This document shows, one piece after another, positions 25,576 to 33,017 of a stretch of 48,181 bases of DNA (position 1 is its first letter; each line of letters begins with the position of its first letter). The translations under genes and the position numbers were made by a program. The stretch comes from Bacteroidota bacterium (GTDB lineage Bacteria > Bacteroidota > Bacteroidia > Palsa-965). The stretch covers positions 1 through 48,181 of the forward strand of contig JAAFIA010000035.1 of assembly GCA_013298545.1 (NCBI GenBank), written 5' to 3'. The notes under the pieces are model-generated. The model was not told the origin of the DNA. It did no database searches and worked only from the letters and a program-made list of their open reading frames with translations.

Positions 25576-27126
25576 ATGCCACTATTAGGTAAAATTTTAA
25601 AGAATACCATAGCCTTAAATTCGCGGCTACCGAAGTTGCGTCGCAAGAGTGCGTATCGTATTCAGCAAAAAACTTTACGGAAACTACTGACCAAAGCTGA
25701 ATTTACAGCATTTGGCGAACACTATAATTTCACGCGTATTCTTGCCGATGCTGATTTGGTGCATGCGTTTCGTCAAACAGTGAGTACACACGATTACAAT
25801 TCGATGTTTCGGCAATGGTGGTACCGATCGCTCAATGGAGAGGCTTTTGTAGCTTGGCCTGAGCGTGTGCGGTATTTTGCCTTGAGTTCAGGAACGTCGG
25901 AATCCTCGTCCAAACATATTCCCGTAACCAAAGACATGCTTCGCGCCATTCGGCGTGGGAGTATCAAACAAATTTTGGCGTTGGGGCATTACAATTTATC
26001 GCCTGAATTTTTCCAGAAAGGTATTTTGATGATTGGCGGCAGTACGCACCTCAATTACAATGGCACTTATTATTCGGGCGATTTGAGTGGCATCACAACA
26101 GGCAATTTACCCTTTTGGTTTCAGCATTTTTATAAGCCAGGAAAACGCATTGCGCGGGAGCGTGAATGGGACAATAAGTTGGATGAAATGGTGCGCAATG
26201 CGAAGAATTGGGATATTGGTGTGGTGTGCGGCGTTCCGGCATGGATTCAAATTTTATTTGAGCGTATCATCAGTTATCACAACGTCAAAAATATTCACGA
26301 GGTTTGGCCCAATCTGGAGATTTATGTTTGGGGAGGTGTTTCATTAAAACCGTATCAGAAATCGTTTGAAAATTTGTTGGGCCGTCCGATTGGTTATTTG
26401 GAAACATATCTCGCTTCCGAAGGATTTATGGCGTATCAGCATCATCCACAGGCGGAAGGAATTAAACTGCAATTAGATAATGGTATTTTCTTTGAATTTG
26501 TTCCGTTCAACGAAAGCAATTTCGACAATGAAGGGAATATGAAAGCCAACCCGCAAGCCCTCACACTCAACGAGGTGGAAGAAAATGCGGAATATGCCTT
26601 ACTCATTTCTACTTGCTCCGGCGCGTGGCGTTACCTCATTGGCGATACCATCAAATTTGTCGATGTGCAAGAAGCTGAAATCATCATTACTGGTCGTACC
26701 AAACAATTTCTGAGTTTATGTGGCGAACATCTTTCGCAAGACAATATGAATCGAGCCATTAACCTGGCTGCGGAGCATTTCAACATCCAGATCAATGAAT
26801 ATACCGTTGCAGGAACGAGTTACGAAAACCTGTTTGCGCATCATTGGTATGTTGGCACCGATTCGCCTGTTGATGCTGAAAAAATGCGTGAATTGATTGA
26901 CACATATCTCAAAGAATTGAATGACGATTACCGTGTAGAGCGAACGGCTGCTTTGCGCGAGGTGTTTGTGGAAGTATTGCCTATTGGTATTTTCCATGAA
27001 TGGATGCGTAAGCAAGGTAAAGTTGGTGGACAGCACAAGTTCCCGCGCGTGCTTAAAAACGAGCGGTATGAAAGTTGGAAGCAACATGTAGCCGATTGTC
27101 AAAACGAAATTGTATTTCAGTCATGA
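25576..27126 (+). CDS. GH3-superfamily acyl-adenylating protein (auxin-responsive GH3-like)
   Basis: This 516-residue protein resembles the plant GH3 acyl-acid amido synthetases of the ANL (adenylate-forming) superfamily, not the unrelated glycoside hydrolase family 3. The ATP-binding P-loop is ALSSGTSESSSKHIPVT near 102-118, followed by YLETYLASEGFMAYQ, ISTCSGAWRYLIGDTIKFVD and ITGRTKQFLSLCGEHL (the equivalents of the A5 and A8 motifs), with a C-terminal KVGGQHKFPRVL Lys. Plant members conjugate hormones to amino acids; the role of bacterial versions is unknown. The start codon of the LysE-like exporter lies in its stop codon, suggesting a conjugate-and-export pair, which is inference. Confidence 0.9.
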   Translation: MPLLGKILKNTIALNSRLPKLRRKSAYRIQQKTLRKLLTKAEFTAFGEHYNFTRILADADLVHAFRQTVSTHDYNSMFRQWWYRSLNGEAFVAWPERVRYFALSSGTSESSSKHIPVTKDMLRAIRRGSIKQILALGHYNLSPEFFQKGILMIGGSTHLNYNGTYYSGDLSGITTGNLPFWFQHFYKPGKRIAREREWDNKLDEMVRNAKNWDIGVVCGVPAWIQILFERIISYHNVKNIHEVWPNLEIYVWGGVSLKPYQKSFENLLGRPIGYLETYLASEGFMAYQHHPQAEGIKLQLDNGIFFEFVPFNESNFDNEGNMKANPQALTLNEVEENAEYALLISTCSGAWRYLIGDTIKFVDVQEAEIIITGRTKQFLSLCGEHLSQDNMNRAINLAAEHFNIQINEYTVAGTSYENLFAHHWYVGTDSPVDAEKMRELIDTYLKELNDDYRVERTAALREVFVEVLPIGIFHEWMRKQGKVGGQHKFPRVLKNERYESWKQHVADCQNEIVFQS

Positions 27127-27770
27127 TTGGAGCCATCTTTCAAGGATTTATTTTTGGCATGGCCTTGTGTTTCTCGCTCGGGCCAGCATTCTTTGGACTT
27201 ATTCAAGTGAGTTTAAAACATGGTTACCGCTCAGGAATAGCGATGGCTATTGGAATTTTCACCAGTGATCTCTTATACTTACTGTTGGCGTACTTTGGTA
27301 TTTCATCCATCCTCATGGATCAAAAGTATTCCATCATTCTGGGCTTGGCCGGAGGAACGTTATTGATTGGTTATGGTATTTATCAAGCTGTAAAAAAACC
27401 AGTTGTGCAAACCAATGAGGATGGTGAAATTATTCCGGGTGCGACTCCATCGAATGGGGCTATGGCGCTCAAAGGTTTTTTGATGAATTTGCTCAATCCG
27501 TTTGTCATTGTACTTTGGATCAGCGCCATCACATTTGCGTCAACGCGTTTTAATCAAGTGAGTTCGCACATGCTTGTGTTTTTCGTGGCCACTTTAGCTA
27601 CTGTTTTGGGAACAGATATTTTAAAATCGCTCGCTTCACATAAATTGAAACAATACATCAATCCAAACATGGTGCTGCAAGTCAACCGCATTGCCGGAAT
27701 TATTTTCATCATCAGTGGCGTTGTTTTAATTGTTCGTGTGTTTGTAGAGCAGCCTTGGCTGAAAGGATAG
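27123..27770 (+). CDS. LysE/RhtB-family amino-acid exporter
   Basis: The ATG at 27123 overlaps the GH3-like stop codon by 4 bp (ATGA) and gives 215 residues, so I chose it over the upstream frame extension. The protein has about six hydrophobic segments and the LysE-type start FGMALCFSLGPAFFGLIQVSLKHGYRSGIAMAIGI, then LKGFLMNLLNPFVIVLWI. These are the conserved GP and NP blocks of the family, which exports amino acids or derivatives. The substrate is unknown. Coupling to the GH3-like enzyme hints that it exports amino-acid conjugates. An IS256-family element begins 25 bp beyond the stop. Confidence 0.9.
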   Translation: MIGAIFQGFIFGMALCFSLGPAFFGLIQVSLKHGYRSGIAMAIGIFTSDLLYLLLAYFGISSILMDQKYSIILGLAGGTLLIGYGIYQAVKKPVVQTNEDGEIIPGATPSNGAMALKGFLMNLLNPFVIVLWISAITFASTRFNQVSSHMLVFFVATLATVLGTDILKSLASHKLKQYINPNMVLQVNRIAGIIFIISGVVLIVRVFVEQPWLKG

Positions 27771-27786
27771 GATTCGGTACACATGC

Positions 27787-27795
27787 CTTTTGGGT
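27787..27795. repeat. Target-site duplication of the IS256-family element, left copy
   Basis: CTTTTGGGT is repeated exactly at 29083-29091, on the other side of the element. Nine bases is within the range produced by IS256-family transposition. Confidence 0.85.
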
Positions 27796-29082
27796 GGGAG
27801 TGCTCACTTAACTGTGTCGGAGTTCAATAATCTGTCACCAAAATAAGTGTTTAGTTCATTGCGTACAGTATTCCATCCAAACATTTGTCCATGCCATTTG
27901 GTGTTTGCGTTTACGGTAGCTAGATAGATTTGTTTCATGATGGCATCTTCGGAGCTAAATGCGCCTTTTGTTTTAGTAACTTTTCTCACCATTCGATGAT
28001 AGCTTTCGATAGGATTGGTTGTGTAAATAATCTTTCTTAAGGCTTGTGGATACTGGAAGAAATTGACCAAACGATCCCAGTTGTTTCGCCAGCTTCTGAA
28101 AATGACTGCATATTTCGTTCCCCACTTTTCTTCTGCCTGATTCAACTTATGTAATGCCATATCAGCCGTATTTGCATGGTAGATTTCTTTAAGATCACTA
28201 ACACAGGCTCGCAGGTCCTTCCAACTAAGATACTTCATACTATTGCGCATTTGGTGAACCAAACACAACTGAACTTCGCAAGTTGGATAAGTATCTTCTA
28301 TTGCTTCTGCAAAGCCCGTAAGATTATCAATACAAGCAATGCAAATATCTTTTAGTCCACGCATTTTAAGATCATTTAGCACTTGTCGCCAGAAGCTGCT
28401 ACTCTCATGGTCTCCAATATAAATACCGATGACTTCTTTTTGTCCATCTAAGCTAACGGCTAGGATCGAGTAAATGGCTTTAGCTTTTACAACGCCGTTT
28501 TCTCGCACTTTAAAATGCATCGCATCTAACCAGATTACGGGATAAACATTTTCCAAGGGACGACTTTGCCAATCTTTGATTTCTGGAATGATACGGTCTG
28601 TTATGGCACTCAATGTACCGTCCGAAACTTCTACTCCAAACATATCGCGAAGATGTGATTGGATATCTCTATAACTCATGCCGCGACTATATAAGGCGAT
28701 GATTTGCTTGTCTATATCCGAAGACAGACTACGCTGACGTTTTCCTATCGTCTGTGGCTCAAAGGTGCTGTTGCGATCACGCGAGGTGGTCAACTCGATT
28801 GAGCCAAGGCTACTCTGGATCGTTTTACTCGATTTGCCGTTACGACGATTTTTATGATTCGTGCGAGTTTCATCCAAGTGTTCGTCTAGTTCGCCTTCTA
28901 AAGAGGCTTCTAGTATTTTCTTGAGTAAGGGCGTAAAAACGCCACCTTTGCCTGTGAAGGGCTTGCCTTCACGGAGTTGTGCGCCCGCTTGACGCACAAA
29001 TTCTTCAAAATCAAATTTTTCGTTTTCCATTGGTTGTGTCAAGTTAGTTTTTTTATTCATGACACAGTTTAATGAGCATACT
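27796..29082 (-). mobile_element. Intact IS256-family insertion sequence (1287 bp)
   Basis: The terminal inverted repeats are GGGAGTGCTCACTTAACTGTGTC at the left, with AGTATGCTCATTAAACTGTGTC as the reverse complement of the right end; they match over TGCTCA and AACTGTGTC with a few differences. A perfect 9-bp target duplication flanks the element. It inserted between the LysE gene and a CTCCGCACTTGCTT-type sequence of the octamer repeat region. The single transposase gene almost fills it. Confidence 0.9.
27804..29060 (-). CDS. IS256-family (Mutator-type) transposase
   Basis: The 418 residues are colinear with IS256 transposases: an N-terminal EFVRQAGAQL region, GKGGVFTPLLKKILEASLEGELDEHL, RNGKSSKTIQSSLGSIELTTSRDRNSTFEPQ, and the catalytic DDE domain with Asp in VIWLDAMHFKVR, Asp in CIDNLTGF followed by VQLCLVHQMRNS, and Glu in AEEKWGTKY, then YTTNPIESYHRMVRK. 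The start codon abuts the right inverted repeat and the stop lies inside the left one. A second in-frame ATG at 29030 is possible. No frameshift is visible, so the enzyme is probably active. Confidence 0.93.
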   Translation of the reverse strand: MNKKTNLTQPMENEKFDFEEFVRQAGAQLREGKPFTGKGGVFTPLLKKILEASLEGELDEHLDETRTNHKNRRNGKSSKTIQSSLGSIELTTSRDRNSTFEPQTIGKRQRSLSSDIDKQIIALYSRGMSYRDIQSHLRDMFGVEVSDGTLSAITDRIIPEIKDWQSRPLENVYPVIWLDAMHFKVRENGVVKAKAIYSILAVSLDGQKEVIGIYIGDHESSSFWRQVLNDLKMRGLKDICIACIDNLTGFAEAIEDTYPTCEVQLCLVHQMRNSMKYLSWKDLRACVSDLKEIYHANTADMALHKLNQAEEKWGTKYAVIFRSWRNNWDRLVNFFQYPQALRKIIYTTNPIESYHRMVRKVTKTKGAFSSEDAIMKQIYLATVNANTKWHGQMFGWNTVRNELNTYFGDRLLNSDTVK

Positions 29083-29091
29083 CTTTTGGGT
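29083..29091. repeat. Target-site duplication of the IS256-family element, right copy
   Basis: Exact repeat of CTTTTGGGT at 27787-27795. Confidence 0.85.
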
Positions 29092-29094
29092 TTC

Positions 29095-29413
29095 CCTCCG
29101 CACTTGCTTTCGCGCAGTTGGTGAATTGGTGAATTGGTGAATTGGTGAATTTTAGCTCCGCACTTGCTTACCCTCAGTTGGTGAATTGGTGAATTTTACT
29201 TCGCACATGCTTTCGCGCAATTGGTGAATTTTTCCTCCACACTTGCTTTCGCGCAGTTGGTAAATTGGTGAATTGGAAATTCAGTAACTCACAAATTCAC
29301 CAACTCGCCAATTCGGCAACTCACCAACTCACCAACTCACCAATTCACCAATTCCCTAATTCGGTAATTCACCAACTCACTAATTCTGTAATTCACTAAT
29401 TCTGTAATTCACA
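29095..29413. repeat. Long octamer-based palindrome (locus C)
   Basis: This is the largest member of the family. The left arm has four blocks, each starting with a CTCCGCACTTGCTTTCGCGCAG-like lead (variants at about 29095, 29156, 29201 and 29234) followed by one to four GGTGAATT units. The right arm, from about 29278, has runs of CAATTCAC/CAACTCAC in inverse orientation. The centre is near GAATTGGAAATTC. No ORF can be supported. It fills the gap of about 380 bp between the IS256 element and the glycan operon. Confidence 0.8.
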
Positions 29414-29425
29414 AAAGGCATTCAG

Positions 29426-29458
29426 TTTGAATCCGCACCCCAGTTATCCCTATCTTTA
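29426..29458 (+). promoter_or_regulatory. Candidate promoter of the glycan-degradation operon
   Basis: TTTG at 29426-29429 and TATCTTTA at 29451-29458 are 21 bp apart, a good match to the Bacteroidota -33/-7 pattern. The -7 box is 11 bp before the first gene's start codon at 29470. Confidence 0.6.
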
Positions 29459-29469
29459 CAGTTACAATT

Positions 29470-29937
29470 ATGAGCCAATTTTTTACAACACCGCATTTAC
29501 GTTTGCTGCTTGAGGCAGAAGGAAAAGTATTGTTAAACGCCATCTACCATTACTGGCAAAACCGAACAATTCCAGGAGAATTATTCGAATTTATCGATAA
29601 ACTGGAATTGCAATTTACGGATGGTTATCGCTTGGTTTTAGGAACAGATGAATTTGCAGATGATGCGATGCTGCTTTTTCCTGATTTCGATGCTGAAGCA
29701 ACCAGCTTGCGACTCATGCACGAGTTTAACGGCAAAATTAGTCTTCGTCCCGAACTCGGCAATACGCAAGCCTTGTGGGAAAATTGCATTGGACAAAAAT
29801 TGCGGAAAATACGTTTGCAAAAAGATTCGGATGAATGTTATTGGAGCAACGATGTCTTACTTGATTTTGGTGCAGAACAACTTGAAATTCATCCCGGATT
29901 GGAAGGCATTGTGATTGAACCTTACGAAGAAGTATAA
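29470..29937 (+). CDS. Unknown 155-residue protein, first gene of the glycan operon
   Basis: I recognise no family. The product is acidic, has no signal peptide or membrane segment, and so is probably cytoplasmic. It has regularly spaced aromatic residues (YHYWQNR near 26-32, CYWSNDVLLDFG near 123-134) and ends HPGLEGIVIEPYEEV. It lies 2 bp before the GH20 gene and directly after a good promoter candidate, so it is real and co-transcribed with the glycosidases. No function can be inferred from this. Confidence 0.75.
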   Translation: MSQFFTTPHLRLLLEAEGKVLLNAIYHYWQNRTIPGELFEFIDKLELQFTDGYRLVLGTDEFADDAMLLFPDFDAEATSLRLMHEFNGKISLRPELGNTQALWENCIGQKLRKIRLQKDSDECYWSNDVLLDFGAEQLEIHPGLEGIVIEPYEEV

Positions 29938-29939
29938 AC

Positions 29940-32252
29940 ATGAAACGGATCGTTTTTAGTTGCTTTTTTTTCCTGCAAATCATTTCGGTTTGGGCAAGTA
30001 AAGACTTTAATCCCGATTGGTTTCCAATTATTCCTCGTCCACAAACGTTAATCCCGAATGGCGAGAATTTCAGTATTTCATCTTCTACAACTGTTTTTGT
30101 TGCAACTGGCGGCGATTCGGCTAGCGCAGCGTTTCTGATAACGTATTTTCATAATTTCCTTTCCATTGATTTAACCTTTTCGAAGACGCGGATACAAGCT
30201 TCGCAAATCGTTTTCAGACCGGCCATGAGTACAACAACAAGCGAATCTTACGTCGTTGATGTTGCAGCTGATAGTATTGTGATTCAGGGTGCTTCGGCGG
30301 GTTCATTTTATGCGGTACAAACAATTTTTCAAATTTTCAAACCGGTCTATTTATTTTCAGTAGCAAGTGGTGTTGGCGAAATACCGGGCATGCACCTCGA
30401 AGATCGGCCACGATTTGATTGGCGTGGTCTGCATTTGGATGTGGCGCGGCATTTTTTCAGTGTGGAGGATGTGAAATTTTTGTTGCAACAAATGGCGTTT
30501 TACAAACTCAATACGTTTCATTGGCATTTGACAGACGATCAGGGCTGGCGCATCGAAATCAAAAAACACCCACGCTTGACAAGTGTAGGCGCATGGCGCA
30601 AACGCACACTGCTTGGGCATTACAGCGAAGAGCCAGATCGTTACGAAGAAAAAGTATATGGCGGTTTTTATACCCAAGAACAAATTCGCGAAGTGGTGGC
30701 GTATGCGCAACGTTTACACATTACCATTGTTCCTGAAATCGAAATGCCGGGTCATGCTTTGGCCATGCTTGCAGCTTATCCCGAATTGGGCTGCCGCACA
30801 GGAACGTATGAAGTAGCGCAAACATGGGGCGTTTTTGAAGATGTGCTTTGTCCATCAAAAAAAACATTTGCGTTTTTAGATGATGTTCTTACCGAAGTTG
30901 CTGCGCTTTTTCCGGGAACATACATTCACATTGGCGGTGATGAATGTCCGAAAAAACAATGGAAAGAATCGGCTTATTGCCAGCGTTTAATTTTTCAGCA
31001 TCGTTTGAAAGATGAAAATGGTTTGCAAAGTTGGTTCATCAAAAAAATTGTAAGCATGCTTCAGGCCAAAGGAAAAAAGGCGATTGGCTGGGACGAAATT
31101 TTGGATGGCGGCTTGGTCGATGGAGCGGCTGTGATGTCGTGGCGAGGCGAAGAAGGAGGAATTGCGGCGGCGCGGGCGGGACATCCTGTGGTGATGACGC
31201 CAACCAGTCATTGCTATCTCGATTATTACCAATCGCAACAAGCGGGCGAACCCATTGCCATCGGCGGATTTTTACCCATTGAAAAAATATTGAGTTACAA
31301 TCCAATTCCAGCATCGCTTACGCCGGAGCAAGAAAAAATGATCGTAGGTGTGCAAGGAAATTTGTGGACCGAATACATTGCGAGCCGCGCACATCTGGAG
31401 TACATGATTTTTCCACGCATCGCCGCCTTGGCCGAAATTGCTTGGGCTACACCTGTTGACCCGTATTTCTTTCCGCACTTTTTCAGTCGCTTGAATTCGC
31501 AATTTGCGCGTTGGAAGGCACAAAATATAGATGCATCGCAAGCCATGTTTCAGGTTTCTATTCAAACAGAACCAACGTCTGATTTTCGGGCATTACAATT
31601 GCATGCGTTTTCTTTTTTACCGAATAGCGAATATGAATATGCCTTGGGTTACGATAGTCTTCCACAACAATATTTTCCGCTTACAGCACCACAAACCTTG
31701 ATGCAAGATGGTTATTTCTGTGTGCGGCGAAAAGCAGAAGGACAAAGCGTTTTTCCGTCAACGTGTCAAGTCTATAATTACAATTTGGCAACAGGTAAAC
31801 CCATCTCGATTCGCAAAGCACCACATAAAAATTACAACCACGGTGGTGCGTTTACATTGGTGGATGGCATGAGCGGACGGCGCCCATGGACGGGTGCAGA
31901 ATGGCTTGGATTTTGGGGCGATACCTTGGATGCAACGATTGATTTGCTGGAAGTGGAAACGGTTTCTGATATAAGCATTTCTGCACTTCACGATCCGGGT
32001 AGTTGGATTTACGCACCATCGAAAATCATGTTTTATACGTCTGTTGATGGGAAGAATTTCGTGTTGTTTGATTCAACTGGCCAAAATGTTTTCAAAGGCG
32101 AAACGCATGATAAGTTTGGTTACAATATGAGTGATGGAAAGCAAGCGCGTTATGTGCGTGTGGTTGTTTATGGTGCGGGTATGATTCCAGATGGTTTTTC
32201 TGGAAGCGGTTATCCGGCCTGGTTATTTATCGACGAAATAGACATACGATGA
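29940..32252 (+). CDS. GH20 beta-N-acetylhexosaminidase
   Basis: This 770-residue exported enzyme removes terminal beta-GlcNAc or GalNAc. It has a signal peptide (to about residue 20, VWAS), a GH20b-type N-terminal domain (WFPIIPRPQTLIPN), then the catalytic barrel: DRPRFDWRGLHLDVARHF, NTFHWHLTDDQGWRIEIK, PEIEMPGHALAML and HIGGDECPK, with the substrate-assisting Asp334 and acid/base Glu335. It ends with a galactose-binding-like region (YAPSKIMFYTSVDGKNFV, ARYVRVVVYGAG). No T9SS sorting domain is present, so it is probably periplasmic. The cutC start overlaps its stop by 4 bp. Confidence 0.95.
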   Translation: MKRIVFSCFFFLQIISVWASKDFNPDWFPIIPRPQTLIPNGENFSISSSTTVFVATGGDSASAAFLITYFHNFLSIDLTFSKTRIQASQIVFRPAMSTTTSESYVVDVAADSIVIQGASAGSFYAVQTIFQIFKPVYLFSVASGVGEIPGMHLEDRPRFDWRGLHLDVARHFFSVEDVKFLLQQMAFYKLNTFHWHLTDDQGWRIEIKKHPRLTSVGAWRKRTLLGHYSEEPDRYEEKVYGGFYTQEQIREVVAYAQRLHITIVPEIEMPGHALAMLAAYPELGCRTGTYEVAQTWGVFEDVLCPSKKTFAFLDDVLTEVAALFPGTYIHIGGDECPKKQWKESAYCQRLIFQHRLKDENGLQSWFIKKIVSMLQAKGKKAIGWDEILDGGLVDGAAVMSWRGEEGGIAAARAGHPVVMTPTSHCYLDYYQSQQAGEPIAIGGFLPIEKILSYNPIPASLTPEQEKMIVGVQGNLWTEYIASRAHLEYMIFPRIAALAEIAWATPVDPYFFPHFFSRLNSQFARWKAQNIDASQAMFQVSIQTEPTSDFRALQLHAFSFLPNSEYEYALGYDSLPQQYFPLTAPQTLMQDGYFCVRRKAEGQSVFPSTCQVYNYNLATGKPISIRKAPHKNYNHGGAFTLVDGMSGRRPWTGAEWLGFWGDTLDATIDLLEVETVSDISISALHDPGSWIYAPSKIMFYTSVDGKNFVLFDSTGQNVFKGETHDKFGYNMSDGKQARYVRVVVYGAGMIPDGFSGSGYPAWLFIDEIDIR

Positions 32253-32965
32253 TACCAATTCTCGAAATCGCGGTTTTTAATCCAGAGGCGGCTTTGCTTG
32301 CGGCATCAACGGCAGCCGATCGCTTGGAATTGTGCGCGGGGTATGCGGGCGGCGGCCTCACGCCTTCGCTTGGAACGATGCGTGTGGTGCGCGAGCAGGT
32401 GCGTAACATTCCTATTTATGTGATGATTCGTCCGCGCGAGGGCGATTTTGTTTATACCGAAAATGAATTGGCCATCATGCGCCACGATATTTTAACGGCG
32501 AAAGAATTGAAGATGGATGGCATTGTTTGTGGCACACTCACCGAGAAAAACGAAATCAACGAAACGGTTTGTGAGAAACTGGTGCAATTGGCGCATCCCT
32601 TACCCGTAACATTTCATCGTGCGTTTGATTGTTGTATCAATCCGATGCAAGCATTAGAAACCTTGATTCGCTGTGGTGTCAAACGGGTATTGACATCGGG
32701 GCAAAAAAGCAGTGCGGTAGAAGGTGCTGCCTTGCTGGCCGATTTGGTCAAGGCGGCAGCAAATCGCATCACCATCATGCCCGGCGCGGGTATAACCGCA
32801 GGCAACATTCATCTTTTGCGTGAGCGTACAAAGGCCATCGAGTTTCATGCGTCAGCCAAAAAAATAAACGATACAAAAGATCCGTTTGGTTTTGGCGATT
32901 CGATCATGCCCGATGCGGCTTCCATCATTGCCATGAAAGCAGCATTGAACCGCCAAACACGCTAA
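32249..32965 (+). CDS. cutC: CutC-family protein
   Basis: This 238-residue TIM-barrel protein of the CutC family (long linked to copper homeostasis, though the activity is disputed) has ADRLELCAGYAGGGLTPS near 23-40, PIYVMIRPREGDFVYT, MDGIVCGTL, VTFHRAFD and KRVLTSGQ, then GITAGNI and IEFHASA, all conserved. The length is usual. It sits inside the operon, overlapping GH20 by 4 bp, with the mannosidase 52 bp downstream. CutC genes next to glycosidases suggest a sugar-related rather than copper role, which is inference. Confidence 0.93.
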   Translation: MIPILEIAVFNPEAALLAASTAADRLELCAGYAGGGLTPSLGTMRVVREQVRNIPIYVMIRPREGDFVYTENELAIMRHDILTAKELKMDGIVCGTLTEKNEINETVCEKLVQLAHPLPVTFHRAFDCCINPMQALETLIRCGVKRVLTSGQKSSAVEGAALLADLVKAAANRITIMPGAGITAGNIHLLRERTKAIEFHASAKKINDTKDPFGFGDSIMPDAASIIAMKAALNRQTR

Positions 32966-33017
32966 AAAATATTTCGTCAAACAAGTTCGCAAAGCAATCT
33001 TTTACCGATCTTGCAGC

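Noticed and set aside
29095-29413. CRISPR array at the dense short repeats
   Set aside because: Units are 8 bp, tandem without spacers, and face each other as a palindrome. No cas genes are present.
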